DNA of 64,000 nt from Ilex aquifolium (lineage: Eukaryota; Streptophyta; Magnoliopsida; Aquifoliales; Aquifoliaceae), in contig OX637405.1 in assembly GCA_951799425.1 (NCBI GenBank), positions 21,301,089 through 21,365,088 of the forward strand, in the 5' to 3' direction. Positions 43,901 through 55,999 of the stretch are shown here, piece by piece (position 1 is the stretch's first letter; each line of letters begins with the position of its first letter). Below the pieces are notes generated by a model. It saw only the letters and a list, made by a program, of their open reading frames with translations, had not been told where the DNA came from and made no database searches. Position numbers and translations under genes: made by a program.

Positions 43901-46046
43901 TGGCAATATTGAAAATGTTCAGTTCGAGAGTCATATTTCCAAAATTTAATTTCATGACTCCATTCCTACAATTGATTAAAGCATTGGAAGTTGCTAGGAA
44001 TGGCCGACCAAGAATGACAGAAATTTGGTTCTCCGAATTTATTGCTGGTTGAGTATCCAGAACAATGAAATCAACAGGGAAGACAAAACTATCTACTTGG
44101 ACAAGCACATCTTCAACAATTCCTCTGGGGGTTTTGACAGATCTGTCAGCCAACTGGAGTGTGATACAAGTGGGTTTAAGTTCACCCAGACCCAACTGCT
44201 GATAGACAGAGTAGGGTAGCAGATTAACGCTGGCTCCAAGGTCTAACAAGGCTTGTTCAATCCTGAATTTCTCAATGATACATGACACAGTCGGACATCC
44301 TGGGTCTTTGTATTTTGGAAGGGTTTTATGTTGGAGAAGAGCACTAGCTTGTTCCGTTAAGAAAGCTCTCTTTTGGACATTCTGGCTTCTCTTGATTGTG
44401 CACAAGTCTTTTAGAAACTTGGCATAAGACGGAACTGGTTTGATTGCATCCAGAAGTGGGATGTTGATATTTACTTGCTTAAAAAGCTCGTAAATTTCAG
44501 GCTGATTTTTCTCCTTCTGTTTGGTTTTGAGTCGATGAGGAAACGGAGCTGGAATGGGATACGAAGGTTCCCTTTTTTCAGAAGGTTCTGGCTCTTGTTC
44601 AATCACAGGCTCAGGGTCTTTCTCAAGTTCAATCTCAATTGGTTCAGGTTCAGATGATGGATTGGCTAGGCTTGACTCAGGCCTTGGCTTGGGAATGAGT
44701 ATGTCTCTGATTGTTTTGTCAATCACTTTGCCACTTCTTAATGTCGTGACAGCTTGGGCTTGGTCTTGGGTGTTTCCTGTTGTTGAGGGGTTTCCTACAT
44801 GGAATTGGCCTTGTAGTTGCTTTGGTTGAGCAGGAAACTTTCCATTTTCGTGTGTGACCATGGATTGAGTCAACTTTTGGATGTGGCTTTTAAGATCCTC
44901 AAAAGATTGAGTGGTCTGGGTTTTGAAATCAGTGAAAGCCTGTGTGGAATTATTGTTATAATTCATTTGGCTTTGCATGAACTGATTCAGTGTGTCCTCA
45001 AGGTTCCTCTTTTGTGGTGGTTGGTATGGTTGATATGCATGAGGTCCTTGAGGTGGTGGGTATGGTCCTTGTTGTTGGTTCATGGGTATTGGTTGTGTGT
45101 TCTTCCAACTGAAAAAAAACCACCCTGGATTGTATGTTTCAGAATATGGGTTGGAGTAGGGCTTGTTGAAGTTGGAAACTGCATGTGTTTGTTCCAACAA
45201 GACTTCTTTGAATGCTGGGATGGTGGGACACTCACCAGTAGGGTGTCCTGTTAGTGCACAAATTCCACACATTTGCTCGGTGGAAGGGCTAACATCAACT
45301 TGATGGACTTTCTTCATCTCTAAAGCTTCAAGCTTTCGAGATAGTGTGGACATTTTTGCTCTCAAGTCATCATCCTTTCTCAAGACATATTTTCCTCCTT
45401 GGGAATTAGATGGTTTGGCTTCTACAGTGGTAGGGGAGGCTGAGTCCCACATCTGAGAACTGTCAGATATGGTGTCGAAAAAATTGAATGCCTCCTCCGG
45501 ACTTTTTCCCATGAATTCTCCTTGGGCCATCATTTCGACAAACTGACGTAGTCTAGAGGGTAAGGAGTCATAGAAAAATCCTACCAAAGTCCAATTTTCA
45601 AAAGCATGATGTGGGCAAGATTGGAGCAGATCTTTGAATCTCTCCCAACTTTGATAAAAAGTTTCTCCTTCTTTGACCGCAAAATTCATGATTTGCCTTT
45701 TTAGTGCATTTGTGCGGTGTAAAGGGAAAAAATTTCTAAAAAATTCATTTTGCAATGCTTGCCAATTGGGTATTGAAAAAGCCTTTAAAGAATTTAACCA
45801 TTGTTTGGCTCTATCCCTCAAAGAGAAAGAAAACAATTTCATTTTGGCCAATTCAGAATTGTCTTGAAATGTTCCACACACTTCTTCGAAATCTTTTATA
45901 TGCAGATATGGATTTTCTGCATCCAATCCATGAAACACGGGCAATAACTGCACTGTCCCCGGCTTTACAGTAAAGAGGGGAGCATTTTCAGGAAAAATAA
46001 AACAAGAGGGGACACTATTTCTAGTGGGATTCAAGTAATCCCGCAA
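40998..46046 (-). CDS. Athila/Tat-like Ty3 Gag-Pol polyprotein
   Basis: A single frame of 1,682 codons. Approximate residue positions: Gag capsid 1-210 ([28 protein letters not shown]); zinc knuckle at about 258-272 ([14 protein letters not shown]); a Pro/Gln-rich linker; protease at about 600 ([10 protein letters not shown]); RT at about 880-1080 with CIDYRKLN and the catalytic box [10 protein letters not shown]; RNase H at about 1190-1310 ([17 protein letters not shown]); integrase zinc region at about 1400 (HSEACGGHF ... CDRCQR) and core with D-D-E ([24 protein letters not shown]; 35 residues between the last two). Gag and Pol are fused without a frameshift, usual for this lineage. The listed first codon is TTG; the frame runs on to about 46064 (EEEVPNIRT), so the true start was lost at the junction with the Tekay-type element. 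All catalytic motifs appear intact. Confidence 0.9.
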   Translation of the reverse strand: MRDYLNPTRNSVPSCFIFPENAPLFTVKPGTVQLLPVFHGLDAENPYLHIKDFEEVCGTFQDNSELAKMKLFSFSLRDRAKQWLNSLKAFSIPNWQALQNEFFRNFFPLHRTNALKRQIMNFAVKEGETFYQSWERFKDLLQSCPHHAFENWTLVGFFYDSLPSRLRQFVEMMAQGEFMGKSPEEAFNFFDTISDSSQMWDSASPTTVEAKPSNSQGGKYVLRKDDDLRAKMSTLSRKLEALEMKKVHQVDVSPSTEQMCGICALTGHPTGECPTIPAFKEVLLEQTHAVSNFNKPYSNPYSETYNPGWFFFSWKNTQPIPMNQQQGPYPPPQGPHAYQPYQPPQKRNLEDTLNQFMQSQMNYNNNSTQAFTDFKTQTTQSFEDLKSHIQKLTQSMVTHENGKFPAQPKQLQGQFHVGNPSTTGNTQDQAQAVTTLRSGKVIDKTIRDILIPKPRPESSLANPSSEPEPIEIELEKDPEPVIEQEPEPSEKREPSYPIPAPFPHRLKTKQKEKNQPEIYELFKQVNINIPLLDAIKPVPSYAKFLKDLCTIKRSQNVQKRAFLTEQASALLQHKTLPKYKDPGCPTVSCIIEKFRIEQALLDLGASVNLLPYSVYQQLGLGELKPTCITLQLADRSVKTPRGIVEDVLVQVDSFVFPVDFIVLDTQPAINSENQISVILGRPFLATSNALINCRNGVMKLNFGNMTLELNIFNIAKHPEEEKEEREVNSIESLIQEHLDDTFCEDPNESSLLELISSEITDDDPNPPSGPTHTVETWAPKFEEISPSGTKPVSSSVTPPRPELKPLPSDLKYAFLGENESYPVVISSKLTDLQESKLLEVLRSHKSTIGWTIADLKGIGPLICNHAIYLEEDSKPSRQMQRRLNPHMKEVVRIEVLKLLDAGIIFPISDSKWVNPTQVVPKKSGVTVVKNDANELVPTRVVTGWRMCIDYRKLNLVTRKDHFPLPFIDQVLERIVGHAFYCFLDGYSGYNQIEIALDDQEKTIFTCPFGTFAFKRMPFGLCNAPATFQRCMLSLFSDMVENFLEVFMDDFSVYGDSFDLCLTNLEKVLIRCKETNLVLNWEKCHFMVTQGIVLGHIVSSEGMKVDKAKIDLIGNLLAPKTVKDVRSFLGHAGFYRRFIKDFSTIAKPMCHLLSQDVIFDWNEACQKAFDKLKDMLISAPIMQPPDWNLPFELMCDASDFVVGAVLGQRKDKKPHVIYYASKTLNDAQMNYSTTEKELLAVVFALEKFRSYIVGSSVTVFTDHAALKFLLTKKDAKPRLLRWILLLQEFDLVIKDKKDVENVVADHLSRLTYEFHEDGLPINEKFPDEQLFMIDRTPWYANIANFLATGTLPPSFTMLDKNKFLREVRNLFWEDPYVFKYCKDQIIRRCIPAHESSQVITFCHSEACGGHFSSRKTAAKILQCGFYWPTLFKDVHAFCLTCDRCQRLGNISKRNMMPLNPILVIEIFDCWGIDFMGPFPPSFGYLYILVAVDYVSKWVEAIPCRNNDHKTVIKFLKENILSRFGIPKSIISDGGAHFCNRPFWNLIKKYLIFHKIATPYHPQTSGQAELANREIKLILEKMVNPDRKDWSLRLTDVLWAYRTAFKTILGMSPYRLVYGKPCHLPVELEHRAYWAIKATNVDLDKAGLTRKLQINELEELRNEAYENAKIAKTRMKIFHDKHIV

Positions 46047-46055
46047 AGTTCGAAT

Positions 46056-46075
46056 GTTAGGGACCTCCTCCTCCT
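46056..46075. other. Chimeric junction of two Ty3 elements
   Basis: Left of this point the minus strand reads Athila-like Gag (EEEVPNIRT). Right of it the plus strand reads the end of Tekay-like RT ([19 protein letters not shown]). The shared stretch is CCTCCTCCTCC, usable by both. The Athila-like 5' LTR, primer-binding site and Gag start, and all Tekay sequence before RNase H, are missing. Confidence 0.7.
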
Positions 46076-48010
46076 GTCCTCATTATTCCGAGTAGTGGGG
46101 AAGGATACGATGTGTACACCGATGCTTCGCTACGAGGCTTGGGATGTGTGTTGATGCAAGGAGGGAAGGTGGTCGCTTATGGCTCGAGGCAACTCAAGGT
46201 TCATGAACAGAATTATCCCACCCATGACTTAGAGCTCGCCGCTGTGGTTTTTGCTCTTAAGTTGTGGAGATGTTATTTATACGGGGAGAAATTTCAAGTG
46301 TTCTCAGACCATAAAAGCCTCAAGTACATATTCACACAGAGAGACTTGAACCTTCGGCAAAGGAGGTGGGTTGAGTATTTAGAAGACTATGATTTCACAC
46401 TCAACTACCATCCGGGAAAGGCGAATGTAGTTGCCGACGCTCTTAGCAGGAAGTCTTGGGGTGAACTCAACGTTTCCATAGGTGAATGGAAGTTGAAAGA
46501 TGCCCTTGGAGATTTTGATCTATGGGTTGGAGAAGATGGATCCCGACCATGTTTGTTCAACCTTGTGGCTCAACCTACTCTCCAACGTAGGGTTGTGGAA
46601 TTGCAAGGCTTGGATCCTGAATTAACATCGATGCGAGCTAAATTGGAGAATGGAGAAACTATGGAGGGTTGGTCTTTGAGAAATGGAGAATTGAGATATG
46701 GGGAGAAGCTATGCGTTCCCGACGATTCGTCTCTAAAAGAGGAGATACTTGGAGAGTGTCATCGCTCTAAGTTTGCTATCCACCCCGGTAGCACAAAAAT
46801 GTATAGGGACATGAAGCGCCAATATTGGTGGAAGGGAATGAAGAAGGATGTGGCAAGGTTCATAGCACGATGTGCGGTGTGCCAGCAGGTGAAGATTGAA
46901 CATCAAAAGCCAGGAGGATTACTACAGTCTTTACCTATCCCAGAGTGGAAGTGGGATCACATCACCATGGACTTCGTATCTGGCTTTCCACGGACTTCAC
47001 GAGGGCATAATGCCGTATGGGTCATTGTTGATAGACTCACCAAGTCCGCTCACTTCTTGAGTATGAAGACCACTGACACGTTAGAGACCCTAAGCAAGCT
47101 CTATATTCGCGAGATAGTGAGGTTGCATGGAGTTCCGCTATCCATTGTGTCGGATCGTGATTCTCGTTTCGTAGCGCAATTTTGGCAAAGTCTTCAAAGA
47201 GCTATGGGGACAGAGTTGCACTTCAGCACCGCCTTTCATCCCCAAACGGATGGCCAATCCGAGAGGGTGAACCAGATTCTAGAAGACATGTTGCGTGCTT
47301 GTGTGTTGGATTTCAAGGGAGGTTGGAGCGACCATTTGCCGTTGGTGGAATTTGCATACAACAACAGCTATCAAGCAAGCATCGGAATGGCGCCTTATGA
47401 AGCATTGTATGGAAGACCGTGTAGATCTCCTACTTGTTGGTTGGAAGCCGGAGAAAGTAGCTTGTTCGGGCCGGACATTGTTCGAGAGACTACGGAGAAG
47501 ATCCAACTAATCCGAGAGAGGCTACGGACGGCGCAAAGTAGACAGAAGAGCTATGCGGACCACCGACGAAGACCCTTAGAATTTAAGGTGGGAGACTATG
47601 TATTTCTCAAAGTGTCACCCAAGAAGGGCGTGTTTCGATTCGGCAAGAAAGGGAAGTTAGCGCCAAGATATACCGGACCACTTGAAGTGATCAAGGTTAT
47701 GGGCAAAGCGGCGTATCAGTTGCGGTTACCAGCTCAGTTGTATGGGGTACATGACGTGTTCCACGTGTCGATGTTGAGGAAGTGTCAATCGGATGCAACT
47801 CCAGTCGTGGATTTGGAGGATATTGAAATTCAGGATGGAGCAACATATGAAGAACAACCGGTGGAGATTCTTGATGCCAAGGAAAAGGTACTCCGCAACA
47901 AAGTCATCCGACTAGTGAAGGTTTTGTGGCAACACCATGGAGTGGAAGAAGCTACTTGGGAACCGGAGCAAGAAATGCGGGAGAAGTATCCACGTTTATT
48001 CGCTACTTGA
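46066..48010 (+). CDS. Tekay/Del-like RNase H, integrase and chromodomain
   Basis: An uninterrupted frame (first in-frame GTG at 46112, open from the junction) encodes the C-terminal half of a chromovirus Pol. Order by residue: RNase H 1-120 ([41 protein letters not shown]); integrase zinc domain at about 225-275 (ending CAVCQQVK); catalytic core with D-D-E ([22 protein letters not shown]; 35 residues between the last two); integrase C-terminal barrel ([20 protein letters not shown]); and a chromodomain from about 575 ([28 protein letters not shown]). Chromodomains steer integration into heterochromatin. It lacks gag, protease and RT, so it is a truncated but young-looking copy. The stop is followed 28 bp later by a polypurine tract and the 3' LTR. 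Confidence 0.88.
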
Positions 48011-48038
48011 GGTAAGTTTCGAGGACGAAACTTTCTTT

Positions 48039-48050
48039 AAGGGGGGTGGA
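48039..48050 (+). other. Polypurine tract, Tekay-type element
   Basis: AAGGGGGGTGGA lies one base before the LTR start TGTAACACC. Confidence 0.8.
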
Positions 48051-48051
48051 T

Positions 48052-50265
48052 TGTAACACCCCGAATTTTCTTTTATATATTTATAGAGATATATATATAG
48101 TAAATAATATTTGTAAAAGATGTAGATATATGTAGTGACATAAGAATAAACCGTAGGAATAAATGCTATGGATACAATTTGATTGGGAAGTTACGGGTCG
48201 AAGATGTTTAAACTTGGAAAGGGTGATTGGACAAGTTTCTAAAAGTTTGTAGGTCAAAATAATGATTCCATTGAATCCGGAAGGTTGAAAAACATTGGGA
48301 GTGGTAATATGGATGTATTGGAAGTTAGGAAGTGTCTCGGAGTTAAAATACACTTTAGCGAGAATTTGGGTAAAAATGGGTATTGAACACTACTTAGTGT
48401 TTTGGCCATAACTTTTTATCCTTAATTCCAATTGATCTGAAATTTTAACAGTAGATAGTAGACATCTAGGGCTACAAAAGTATGTCTCATGAAAATTTTC
48501 CAATTCGACCTCTAAATGGGTCAAAACTGCATTGGAAGTTGAAACAAAAATCTGGAAGTCAAATCCTACCGGTACGCGTACCGGTACGCTGAACTCCAGA
48601 AGCTGAATCGTATCGGTACGCGTACCGGTACGCATACCGGTACGCCCGACAAAATCCAGCCCGATCCGACTGCGGGTCTTCCTCCATTTCTTCCACTATA
48701 AATACATTTTGTCACCTCCTTAGCCTTCATTACACCACTCCAAACCCTAGAAAACATAAGAGAGAAAGAGAGAAAGAGAGAAACACAAGAACAAGAGAAA
48801 ACAAGAGATTGAAGGGTTGATTCAAGATCAAAGCCCTAATTTTTTCAAGAACACCAAGGTAGGGGATTTCTTCCTATTCTCTTACATTGAGGCTAGGGTT
48901 AAATTATATGTATTCTTTTGGTTCAAAATCATATATACTTGCTATTATTTACTTGATTCTTGATCCTCTTGCATTTATTACCATGTTTTAAACATTGTAG
49001 TAGTTGGGTAACCATTAAAGGTCCCTTTTTCATTCTCAAACCCTAGTTTTAAGAAAAATGAATCTTTCCTCTTTACATTTTCCTTGTTCTCACCATCACA
49101 ACCTTAGTGTTTGATATTGTATAACAAAATAATGTTTATGGTGATCTCTTGCTCTTTTTCTTCCATTTTGCTATGGTACAAATTGTGAAATTTGGGGATT
49201 TGTGGAGTTATGGGTTAATTGAGGAAATGGTGGATATCGTATGTCTTGTTTGGTTGTTTGGAGGAACAAGGGTGAGAGGTTCCCTGTAAGGATGCTTGAG
49301 AAATAAGGCTTTGAGGGTGAATTGGGGACTTGTGTAATTGTTGTTTATGTGTGATATTTGTTGGATTTTATCTCTTGGGTGGTTGTACGATACGAACATG
49401 GATTACTATGGACCGGGGATCATGTAGTGGGTATACGTCTTTATATGCCACGCGGGTATGAACTTTTCCTACCACATGGAGTGGGTAGACGCCTTTGTAC
49501 GCCGTGTGGGTATAAACTTTTCATATCGCTAATGATCACGGTTTAGTAACGTGGGTTGTATCGGGCACACCGTGTGGGTCATCGTGCATTGTACCAAATA
49601 CGATTTCTGCAAGAATTTTGGGGTAATATGGGATGCCACAAGAACTTGTGGAAATGGTGTCTGGTGGGATGGATTATGTTTTGGGAATTGATTCTTATTG
49701 GTATCTTGTGTTCATTTATTCTTTTAATTACCGTGGTTCCTTAAACTTGAGATCTATTTAAAATGTCCTGCTTTTCCTTCAAAAATGTTATATATGCTAT
49801 TTGTGAAAATGAGACCAACTGTTTTATATGCTTTCCTAAACCTTGTTTGAGTTTGGGAAGATTTTGCTACAGAGCTTCGTGCTCATCCCCTACAATTAAC
49901 ATTTTTCAGATTATGCTATAGAGGAGGAGCTTGGCGCTAATGAGCAGGGTCTCGGGGAAGCCTCATTTGAGGGGTACCTGGATCCCGAGTGGGACATTTA
50001 GAGATGCCCTTTTTCTTTTGTACTAGACTAGGAACCAATATGTACAAACATTGTAAAGTCTAGTTTTCTTTTGTAATTTCGCTGCGCTACATTATTAAAT
50101 TTTTGAGATGTAAATGCCATGGTTGGGCATATTCTTTTGGATAATGATGTAAATATTTTATGGATGATGAATGAAGTTTAATTTATTTATGGATGATATT
50201 AGTGCTCTCATGATGTGAATGTTTTAGAATGTAATGCCGTCTAGGGTGGTATTTGGGGCGTTACA
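48052..50265 (+). mobile_element. 3' LTR of Tekay-type element, 2,214 bp
   Basis: It begins TGTAACACCCCG after the polypurine tract and ends GGGGCGTTACA, with inverted terminal words. The promoter cluster at 48566-48704 lies about 0.5 kb in. The sequence is unrelated to the 2.46-kb Tekay LTRs apart from the ends, so it represents a second chromovirus family. The 5-bp site after it is CAAAC; the partner duplication is lost with the 5' half. Confidence 0.85.
48566..48704 (+). promoter_or_regulatory. LTR promoter: TACCGGTACGC repeats and TATA box
   Basis: Five copies of TA[CT]CGGTACGC, arranged as two tight blocks (48567-48589 and 48611-48645), precede a TATAAATA box at 48697-48704 by about 50 bp. 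The words nest two palindromes, CGTACCGGTACG and TACGCGTA, and are dense in CpG. Confidence 0.7.
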
Positions 50266-51142
50266 CAAACCCAGCAATACAATCCTAAGAAGAATTAACC
50301 AGACGCATGTCATCATATTCAAATCTAAACCTAGAATTCATCTTCCAATTTCATCTAAGTTATCAAATTATTGTTGGCCAAACAATTATATATTAAACAC
50401 AAAATATGACAAACAACTCATCTAAGATCAACAAAAACTAGAAACGAGAGTAGATCAATTTAACTAGACATTAGGTTCCGTTGCAATCTTAATAAAAATT
50501 TAGTTCATAATGTAATCGAAAAAAATCCTTCTCAAATTAAACAACATCTTAGAAAATCAAGAAGTAAAAGTAAGGGAAAAGAATGAAAACTTAGTTGCAA
50601 TCTTCAATCTCTCTCTAGCCTTCAAGTCTGATTTTCTTCGTGTCGGTTTCTTTGATTCTTGCCTTCAATTTTCTATCAATCATTGGTCTTCTTCTCTATG
50701 TTTTCAGCCGCTAAAATCATTCTTTTTATATTCCCCTCAAACCCTAGCACATAAGAGGCATTAGAGTCCAATTTCGGGTAAAAAACAAGTCTTAATTCGC
50801 GTCCAACTTCCATCACAAGTGCAGCTGCACCAAAATCAGTGCAGGGGCGCTGAGTTACTGCCCTTGTGGTGCAGGGGCGTTGGTTTTGGCGTAGGGGTGC
50901 TGACCCCTTTTAAGCCTAGCATCTTCCCTTGTTGTTTAGCCTTCAAAAATCCAACATTTTGGCTCCAAATTGACCTTGTTTCCTTCCAAATCATCTTGTT
51001 TCCTTCTAAATGATCATCCCTACAAAATAACATCAAAACACACAAAAAAAATAAAAAAGGAACATAAAATAATTGAAAACTTGCAATTTCATCAAACCGA
51101 AAGTACTCAATTCGTAGGTATAAAACTCACTAATCAGTGTCT
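50266..51142 (-). mobile_element. LTR-like fragment, unclassified
   Basis: No gene. On the minus strand a TATAAAAA box (50723-50730) follows, about 90 bp downstream, a cluster containing the perfect palindrome GTGCAGCTGCAC (50819-50830) and three related words (CAGCGCCCCTGCAC, AACGCCCCTGCAC, CAGCACCCCTACGC). By comparison with other LTRs this looks like the promoter part of another LTR family. It is cut on the right by the LTR fragment at 51143. Ends were not found. Confidence 0.4.
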
Positions 51143-52321
51143 GTTGGTGTAAATTCATAAATACCCACCCCAAGAAAGACCCGGAATTTATAATGGTCAT
51201 TGGATGTGCAACATCAATGGCGGGGGCTTGGAATGTCTGGATTCATACGCAGATATTGCATGTGATATGGGAGCATGTGAAGGCTCAGGTTGTATTGCAT
51301 GTGTGAGTCTCATCTCATAACATGGCATGACATAGAGAATTCCATTATGAATTGCATATTCTTAAATAGATTGTTGGTTGATCATTGAATTACATGTGAG
51401 CATTTCATATGCATCTAGGTTGGGGAGTAGACTCTTTAGGAGAAATACTCTATTGAGCATGACTCACCCTTTATGGGGACAACATTTCAGGTGGGAGACA
51501 AACGCCAGTGGATGGCTCTCACTTGGGCCCTCATTGATGAAGAAAGCCAGGTTGTGGCTTTATATCACATTTTTGTAAAACAAGTGTGTAATTATTTTTG
51601 GATATGTAATATTGTGCAAATGATTGTAAAACGAACTTATATGGACCTTATTTTGTGTAAAATTTAATGTTATATGAGTTTGGATGGTTGTTGTATGAGA
51701 TTGGAAGTGTTAGAATTGAAAAATGATTGAATCTTGGGCAAATTGGGCACTTCTACCAGTAGAATATTGATTATCTACCGGTAGAAGAATTCCAGTAGAC
51801 ACTTCTACTGGTAGAACATCGAGTATCTACCGGTAGAAGAATTTCAGTAGGCATTTCTACTGGTAGAACGTCGAGTATCTACCGGTAGAAGAAATTCAGT
51901 GGACACTTTTACCGGTAGAACGACGAGTATCTACTGGTAGAAGAACTCTAGTGGGTACTTCTACCGGTAGAACGTCGATTATCTACCGGTAGATCCCCAT
52001 AAATTTTCAAAAAATTAAAATTATTTTGTTAAGCCTCCGGGCCTTGAGTCATTTTGCTCAAATGAGGTAAATGGAGTAATATCAAGGGTAAATTGATATT
52101 TATTGGATCTTGGAATGGTTAATTCATTGAATTGTACAATAGTTATGCGTTTGGGAGTGCCCGGTACAAGGGAGACTCTACCCGAACTCTGTGTTGGTTA
52201 TTATTCCGGTGAAGGGGATGTTGTGACGTGGTGTCGGGTTATGCAGCATTCACGGGTATTTTCACGTGTTGATGGGTGATCAACGGATTGGCAAATGACC
52301 CCCGGTCTTAGAGGAGTCACA
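51143..52321 (+). mobile_element. 3' part of a Tekay-type LTR
   Basis: This corresponds to roughly the last 1.2 kb of the 2.46-kb LTR (compare 60375-61451) and ends GAGGAGTCACA. It is directly joined to an LTR copy lacking its first part at 52322. Its palindrome array is larger than in the neighbouring copies. Confidence 0.75.
51748..51992. repeat. CTACCGGTAG array, five-unit version
   Basis: About five tandem units of roughly 50 bp, each with two copies of CTACYGGTAG separated by GAACRTCGAGTAT-like and GAAGAATTCCAGTAG-like spacers, ten palindromes in all. The LTRs at 52322 and 58972 have only three units. Confidence 0.8.
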
Positions 52322-54618
52322 GTTGCGTGACCAAAATAAACGCGACCGAGAAATAAATTACAAAATATGAAAAATAATTTAAAGTTAGTTTAAATAAAAT
52401 ATATTGAACTTAAAACTGAACGAGATTTAATTGATTCGGGATGAAATCAGATGAGTAAAATGAGGGACGTGTGGCGCGTTGTGGACCAAGTATCCAAGGA
52501 GCATAAATAGGGGAGAAAAATCATATTTTCTCCCCATTTACCTTTAGATTTTCGGATAGAGAGAGAGAGAAGAAGAGAGAGAAAATTAAGTGGGTTTCAA
52601 TCTTCTCTCTACGATCTAGGGCCAACCGTTCGTCGAATCGATTCGGGCCAAGAACTAAAGTTCATCTACTCGATGAGAGTTACGTCTACGTACAAAAAAT
52701 TGGGGATTTTGACTAAGTCTCAAAGACGGGATTTTTTGAAAATCAAGGCTTGAAGGTTGATTTGGGTTTTCTTGGAGTTTCTACCACTTGTATCACGTTT
52801 CAAGAGGTAGGGTTTTTCTCTTAACTAGGTTTATTTTCAACCTAGGGTTTCGTATGAAATGGGTAGCATGACTTGAGATGAAATCTCTTGTCTAAATGTA
52901 ATTTTAGTGTAGCTAGAGTATGAAAAATGTTATAAGAATGTATAAAACCAATTTTCGCATCAATTGGGTTTTGGGTGAAATTGCTTGTTTTGGTAATTTC
53001 ATTAGAAATGTGTTGATTGGGCATGCTATGTGTTTACATTTATGCCTTGATGGTGTTTGATAAAATACCAATGTTGATTTAGCATGCTGATTTCATTGAA
53101 AATGTTATAACATGCTTGGTGAAAATTGTGAAATGTAATTATACGCTCATGATATAATTGACAATGTGAAAATGTTGTACGTCATGCTACACTCATGATA
53201 TGATGAACTTGACATTGGAATTGCAACTGTACATTACATTGCATATGCATAAAAACATCACATTCGTTGGCATGTGACATGGGTGTGGTTGTGCATGATT
53301 TTGATCAAACACCATTCTTGGTGGATGATGTGTGGGCTCAGGAAAGTTGGACCAAGGTACGACTGAGTCGTACATGTTGCATTGGAATAGGGTCAGGGTT
53401 AGTAAGAAGGGCTAGATTATCCCTCGGGTGCTAGAATCGGTGATTTGGATACGCACTCCATTGATATTGAATCTATAAAGTGTGTCGGCGTATGCGGAGC
53501 CATTGGTGGAAGTCCATAAATGCAGTGGTAGTTGGGTGCCCGTTAGCGAAAGTCCATAAATACCCACCCCGAGAAAGACCCGGGATTTATAAATGGTCAT
53601 TGGATGTGTAACATCAATGGCGAGGGTTTGGAATGTCCGGATTCATAAGCATGACATTGCATGTGTTATGGGAGCCGGTGAAGGTTCGGGTTGCGTTGCA
53701 TGTGTGAGTCTCACCTCATAACATGGCATGACATCATGAAATTCATTCTTGAAGTTGCATGTTCTTGGATGAATGCTTGTATGATTGTTGTGTTACATGT
53801 GAGCATTTCATATGCATCTGAGTTGAAGAGTAGCCTCTTTACGAGATACCCTATTGAGCGTGGCTCACCTTTTATGGGGATAACATTTCAGGTGCAGGAC
53901 AAGCGTTGGTGGACGGCTCTCACTTGGGCCCTTGTTGATGAAGAAAGTCGAGTTGTGGCTTTAGATTAAATTTTTATAAAATAATCGTGTAATTTTTTTT
54001 GGATGTGTAACATTGTATAAAGGATTGTAAAAAGAACTCATATGAACTATATTTTGTGTTAAAAATTTGATGTTGTATGAGTTTGGGTGAAAGTTGTATG
54101 AGTTTGGATGAGTTAAAATTGAAAAAGGATTGAATTGGGGGAAAACTGGGCTCATCTACCAGTAGAAAGTCTTGATCTACTGGTAGTTAAATTCCAGAGG
54201 ACTCATCTACCAGTAGAAAGTCTTGATCTACCGGTAGAAAAATTCTAGAGGACTCATCTACTGGTAAAACGTACACGATCTACCGGTAGCTCCTCCAAAA
54301 TTTTCAAAAATTTAAAATAACTTTGCCAAGCCTTCGGACCTTGAGTCATTTTGTTCATGGGGTGTAAATGGAGTAATATTAAGGATAAATTGATGTATAT
54401 GAGACCTTGGAATGGTCAAGTGATTGAAATGTATACAGGTTATGCGTTTAGGAGTGCCCGGTACAAGAGAAACTCTGCCCAAACTCTGTGTTGGTTACGA
54501 TCCCGGTGAAGGGGATGTTATGCCGTGGTATCGGGTTATGCGGCATTCACGGGTACTTCCGCGGGTTGATAGGTGATTAGCGGGTTGAAAAAGGACCCCC
54601 GATTTTAGGGGCGTCACA
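52322..54618 (+). mobile_element. 5' LTR of Tekay element, start missing
   Basis: It aligns with 59150-61451 of the 3' LTR and ends GGGGCGTCACA, followed by the primer-binding site. About 175 bp of its start is absent: the sequence opens at GTTGCGTGACC. A TATA box (GCATAAATAGG) lies near 52500. A three-unit CTACCGGTAG array lies at about 54157-54290. Confidence 0.82.
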
Positions 54619-54621
54619 GCT

Positions 54622-54633
54622 TGGTATCAGAGC
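54622..54633 (+). other. Primer-binding site, Tekay element
   Basis: TGGTATCAGAGC, complementary to the 3' end of initiator tRNA-Met, three bases after the 5' LTR. Confidence 0.88.
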
Positions 54634-54967
54634 CTAGGATCTCGATTTTACCTAGTGCTTGCGGGGCATAAGTCTAGGCCATTGCATCCATTGTGCATTA
54701 CATATTATGTTCTCTAAATGCTACTTGTTATGTGTTATGTGAATAATATGCATGATTGAATGTATATGGAAGGGAGACACTAGGGTTAGAGAACATAACC
54801 TTGGGAGTCGAAAAGAGATGAAACATGACGGTTCATGATATAGATGTCTACTAGTGGGTGGCACACGCTCTACTAGTGAGACAAGGAGATAAATCTCAAT
54901 GTTTCGACTTTGAACCCTATTTTGGAATACTAAGTTAGTGTTCTATTGCTATTTGACATGTGTGTAG

Positions 54968-55635
54968 ATGGAAAATAGAGGAAGAGGACACCAAAACGGT
55001 CGAGGAGGTGGACGAAACAACAATCAACCACCACCGGCCTTTGACCAACAAGCCTTCATGGATGTTATAGGCACAATGGCAGCTACCTTTGAACAAGCTA
55101 GCACCAACGTGGGCCAAAGGGGCTCGACTAACCTCTAAAAGTTTAAGGCACACAAGCCACCAACTTTCATGGGAGGGGCGGATCTGATGGCGGCCAACCA
55201 TTGGTTCCAACAAGTGGATAAGATCTTAGAGGGTATGGAGATCACATCCGATGCCACTAAGATAAGGCTAGTTGTATTCTAGCTTGAGGGAAAGGCTCAT
55301 CTATGGTGGGATTGGGCAAAGGCATCGAAGAACCGTGAGGCAATGACATGGGGAGAGTTCCGTGAACTCTTCATGGGCAAGTACTTCCTGTCGGCTGTTC
55401 GACAAGTGAGAGCCCAAAAATTCTTGGATTTGAAGCAAGGGACTATGACAATGATGGAATACGTGACTAAGTTCACCGAGTTAGCCCATTTTGCCAATGA
55501 TTATGTGGCCACAAACTTGGCCAAAGTGAGGAGCTTCGAGGATGGTTTGAAGTTGTCCATCCGGGGGAAGATTGTGGGATACCGCCTACAAGATTTGGAC
55601 TCAGTGGTGGAGACAGCTAAGAGGTTGAGACCTTG
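54968..55635 (+). pseudogene. Tekay gag relic
   Basis: Gag starts with ATG at 54968 (MENRGRGHQNGRGGG), 335 bp after the primer-binding site. It runs through FKAHKPPTFMGGADLMAANH, LEGKAHLWWDWAKASKN and FMGKYFLSAVRQVRAQKFLD to SVVETAKRL, the standard chromovirus capsid (Retrotrans_gag). Two stops (near 55135 and 55280) interrupt it. The Cys-His zinc knuckle that should follow is absent, because a deletion joins capsid directly to the end of protease near 55635. Confidence 0.82.
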
Positions 55636-55830
55636 AAAGAGCCATTGTATGTGAGTTCTCCCCTAGGAGCTAGGGTATGCATTGATCAGATATGTCGGGG
55701 TTGTGAGCAAGAGATCTTGGGAATTTTACTCACGGTGGACCTTAGGGTCATGGACATGTCGGAGTTTGATGTCATCCTTGAGATGGATTGGTTGGCGACA
55801 CACCTAGTCGTCATTGATTGTGATTGAAAG
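55636..55830 (+). pseudogene. Tekay protease C-terminal remnant
   Basis: Only the second half of the aspartic protease remains: EPLYVSSPLG, a CRGCEQEI segment and MSEFDVILEMDWLATHLVVI. The part bearing the catalytic D-[ST]-G triad has been deleted with the zinc knuckle. It is followed by about 170 bp of decayed linker before RT. Confidence 0.72.
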
Positions 55831-55999
55831 AGGGTCACTTCTTATACATCGGAGGGTGTTTGTTTCAAGTTTCAGGAGAAAAAGCATGATGTTTTGCCCC
55901 AACTAGTGTATGATTCGCATTGGCACAGGTAGTTGTTGGGCTGACTAGCATGCCTTACCCTGGAGGACAAGGTGAGATAGGAGTTGGGTCTACCTCGGG

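Noticed and set aside
40668-48010. Endogenous pararetrovirus
   Set aside because: Both elements encode D-D-35-E integrases, and have LTRs with polypurine tracts; no movement or coat protein region is seen.
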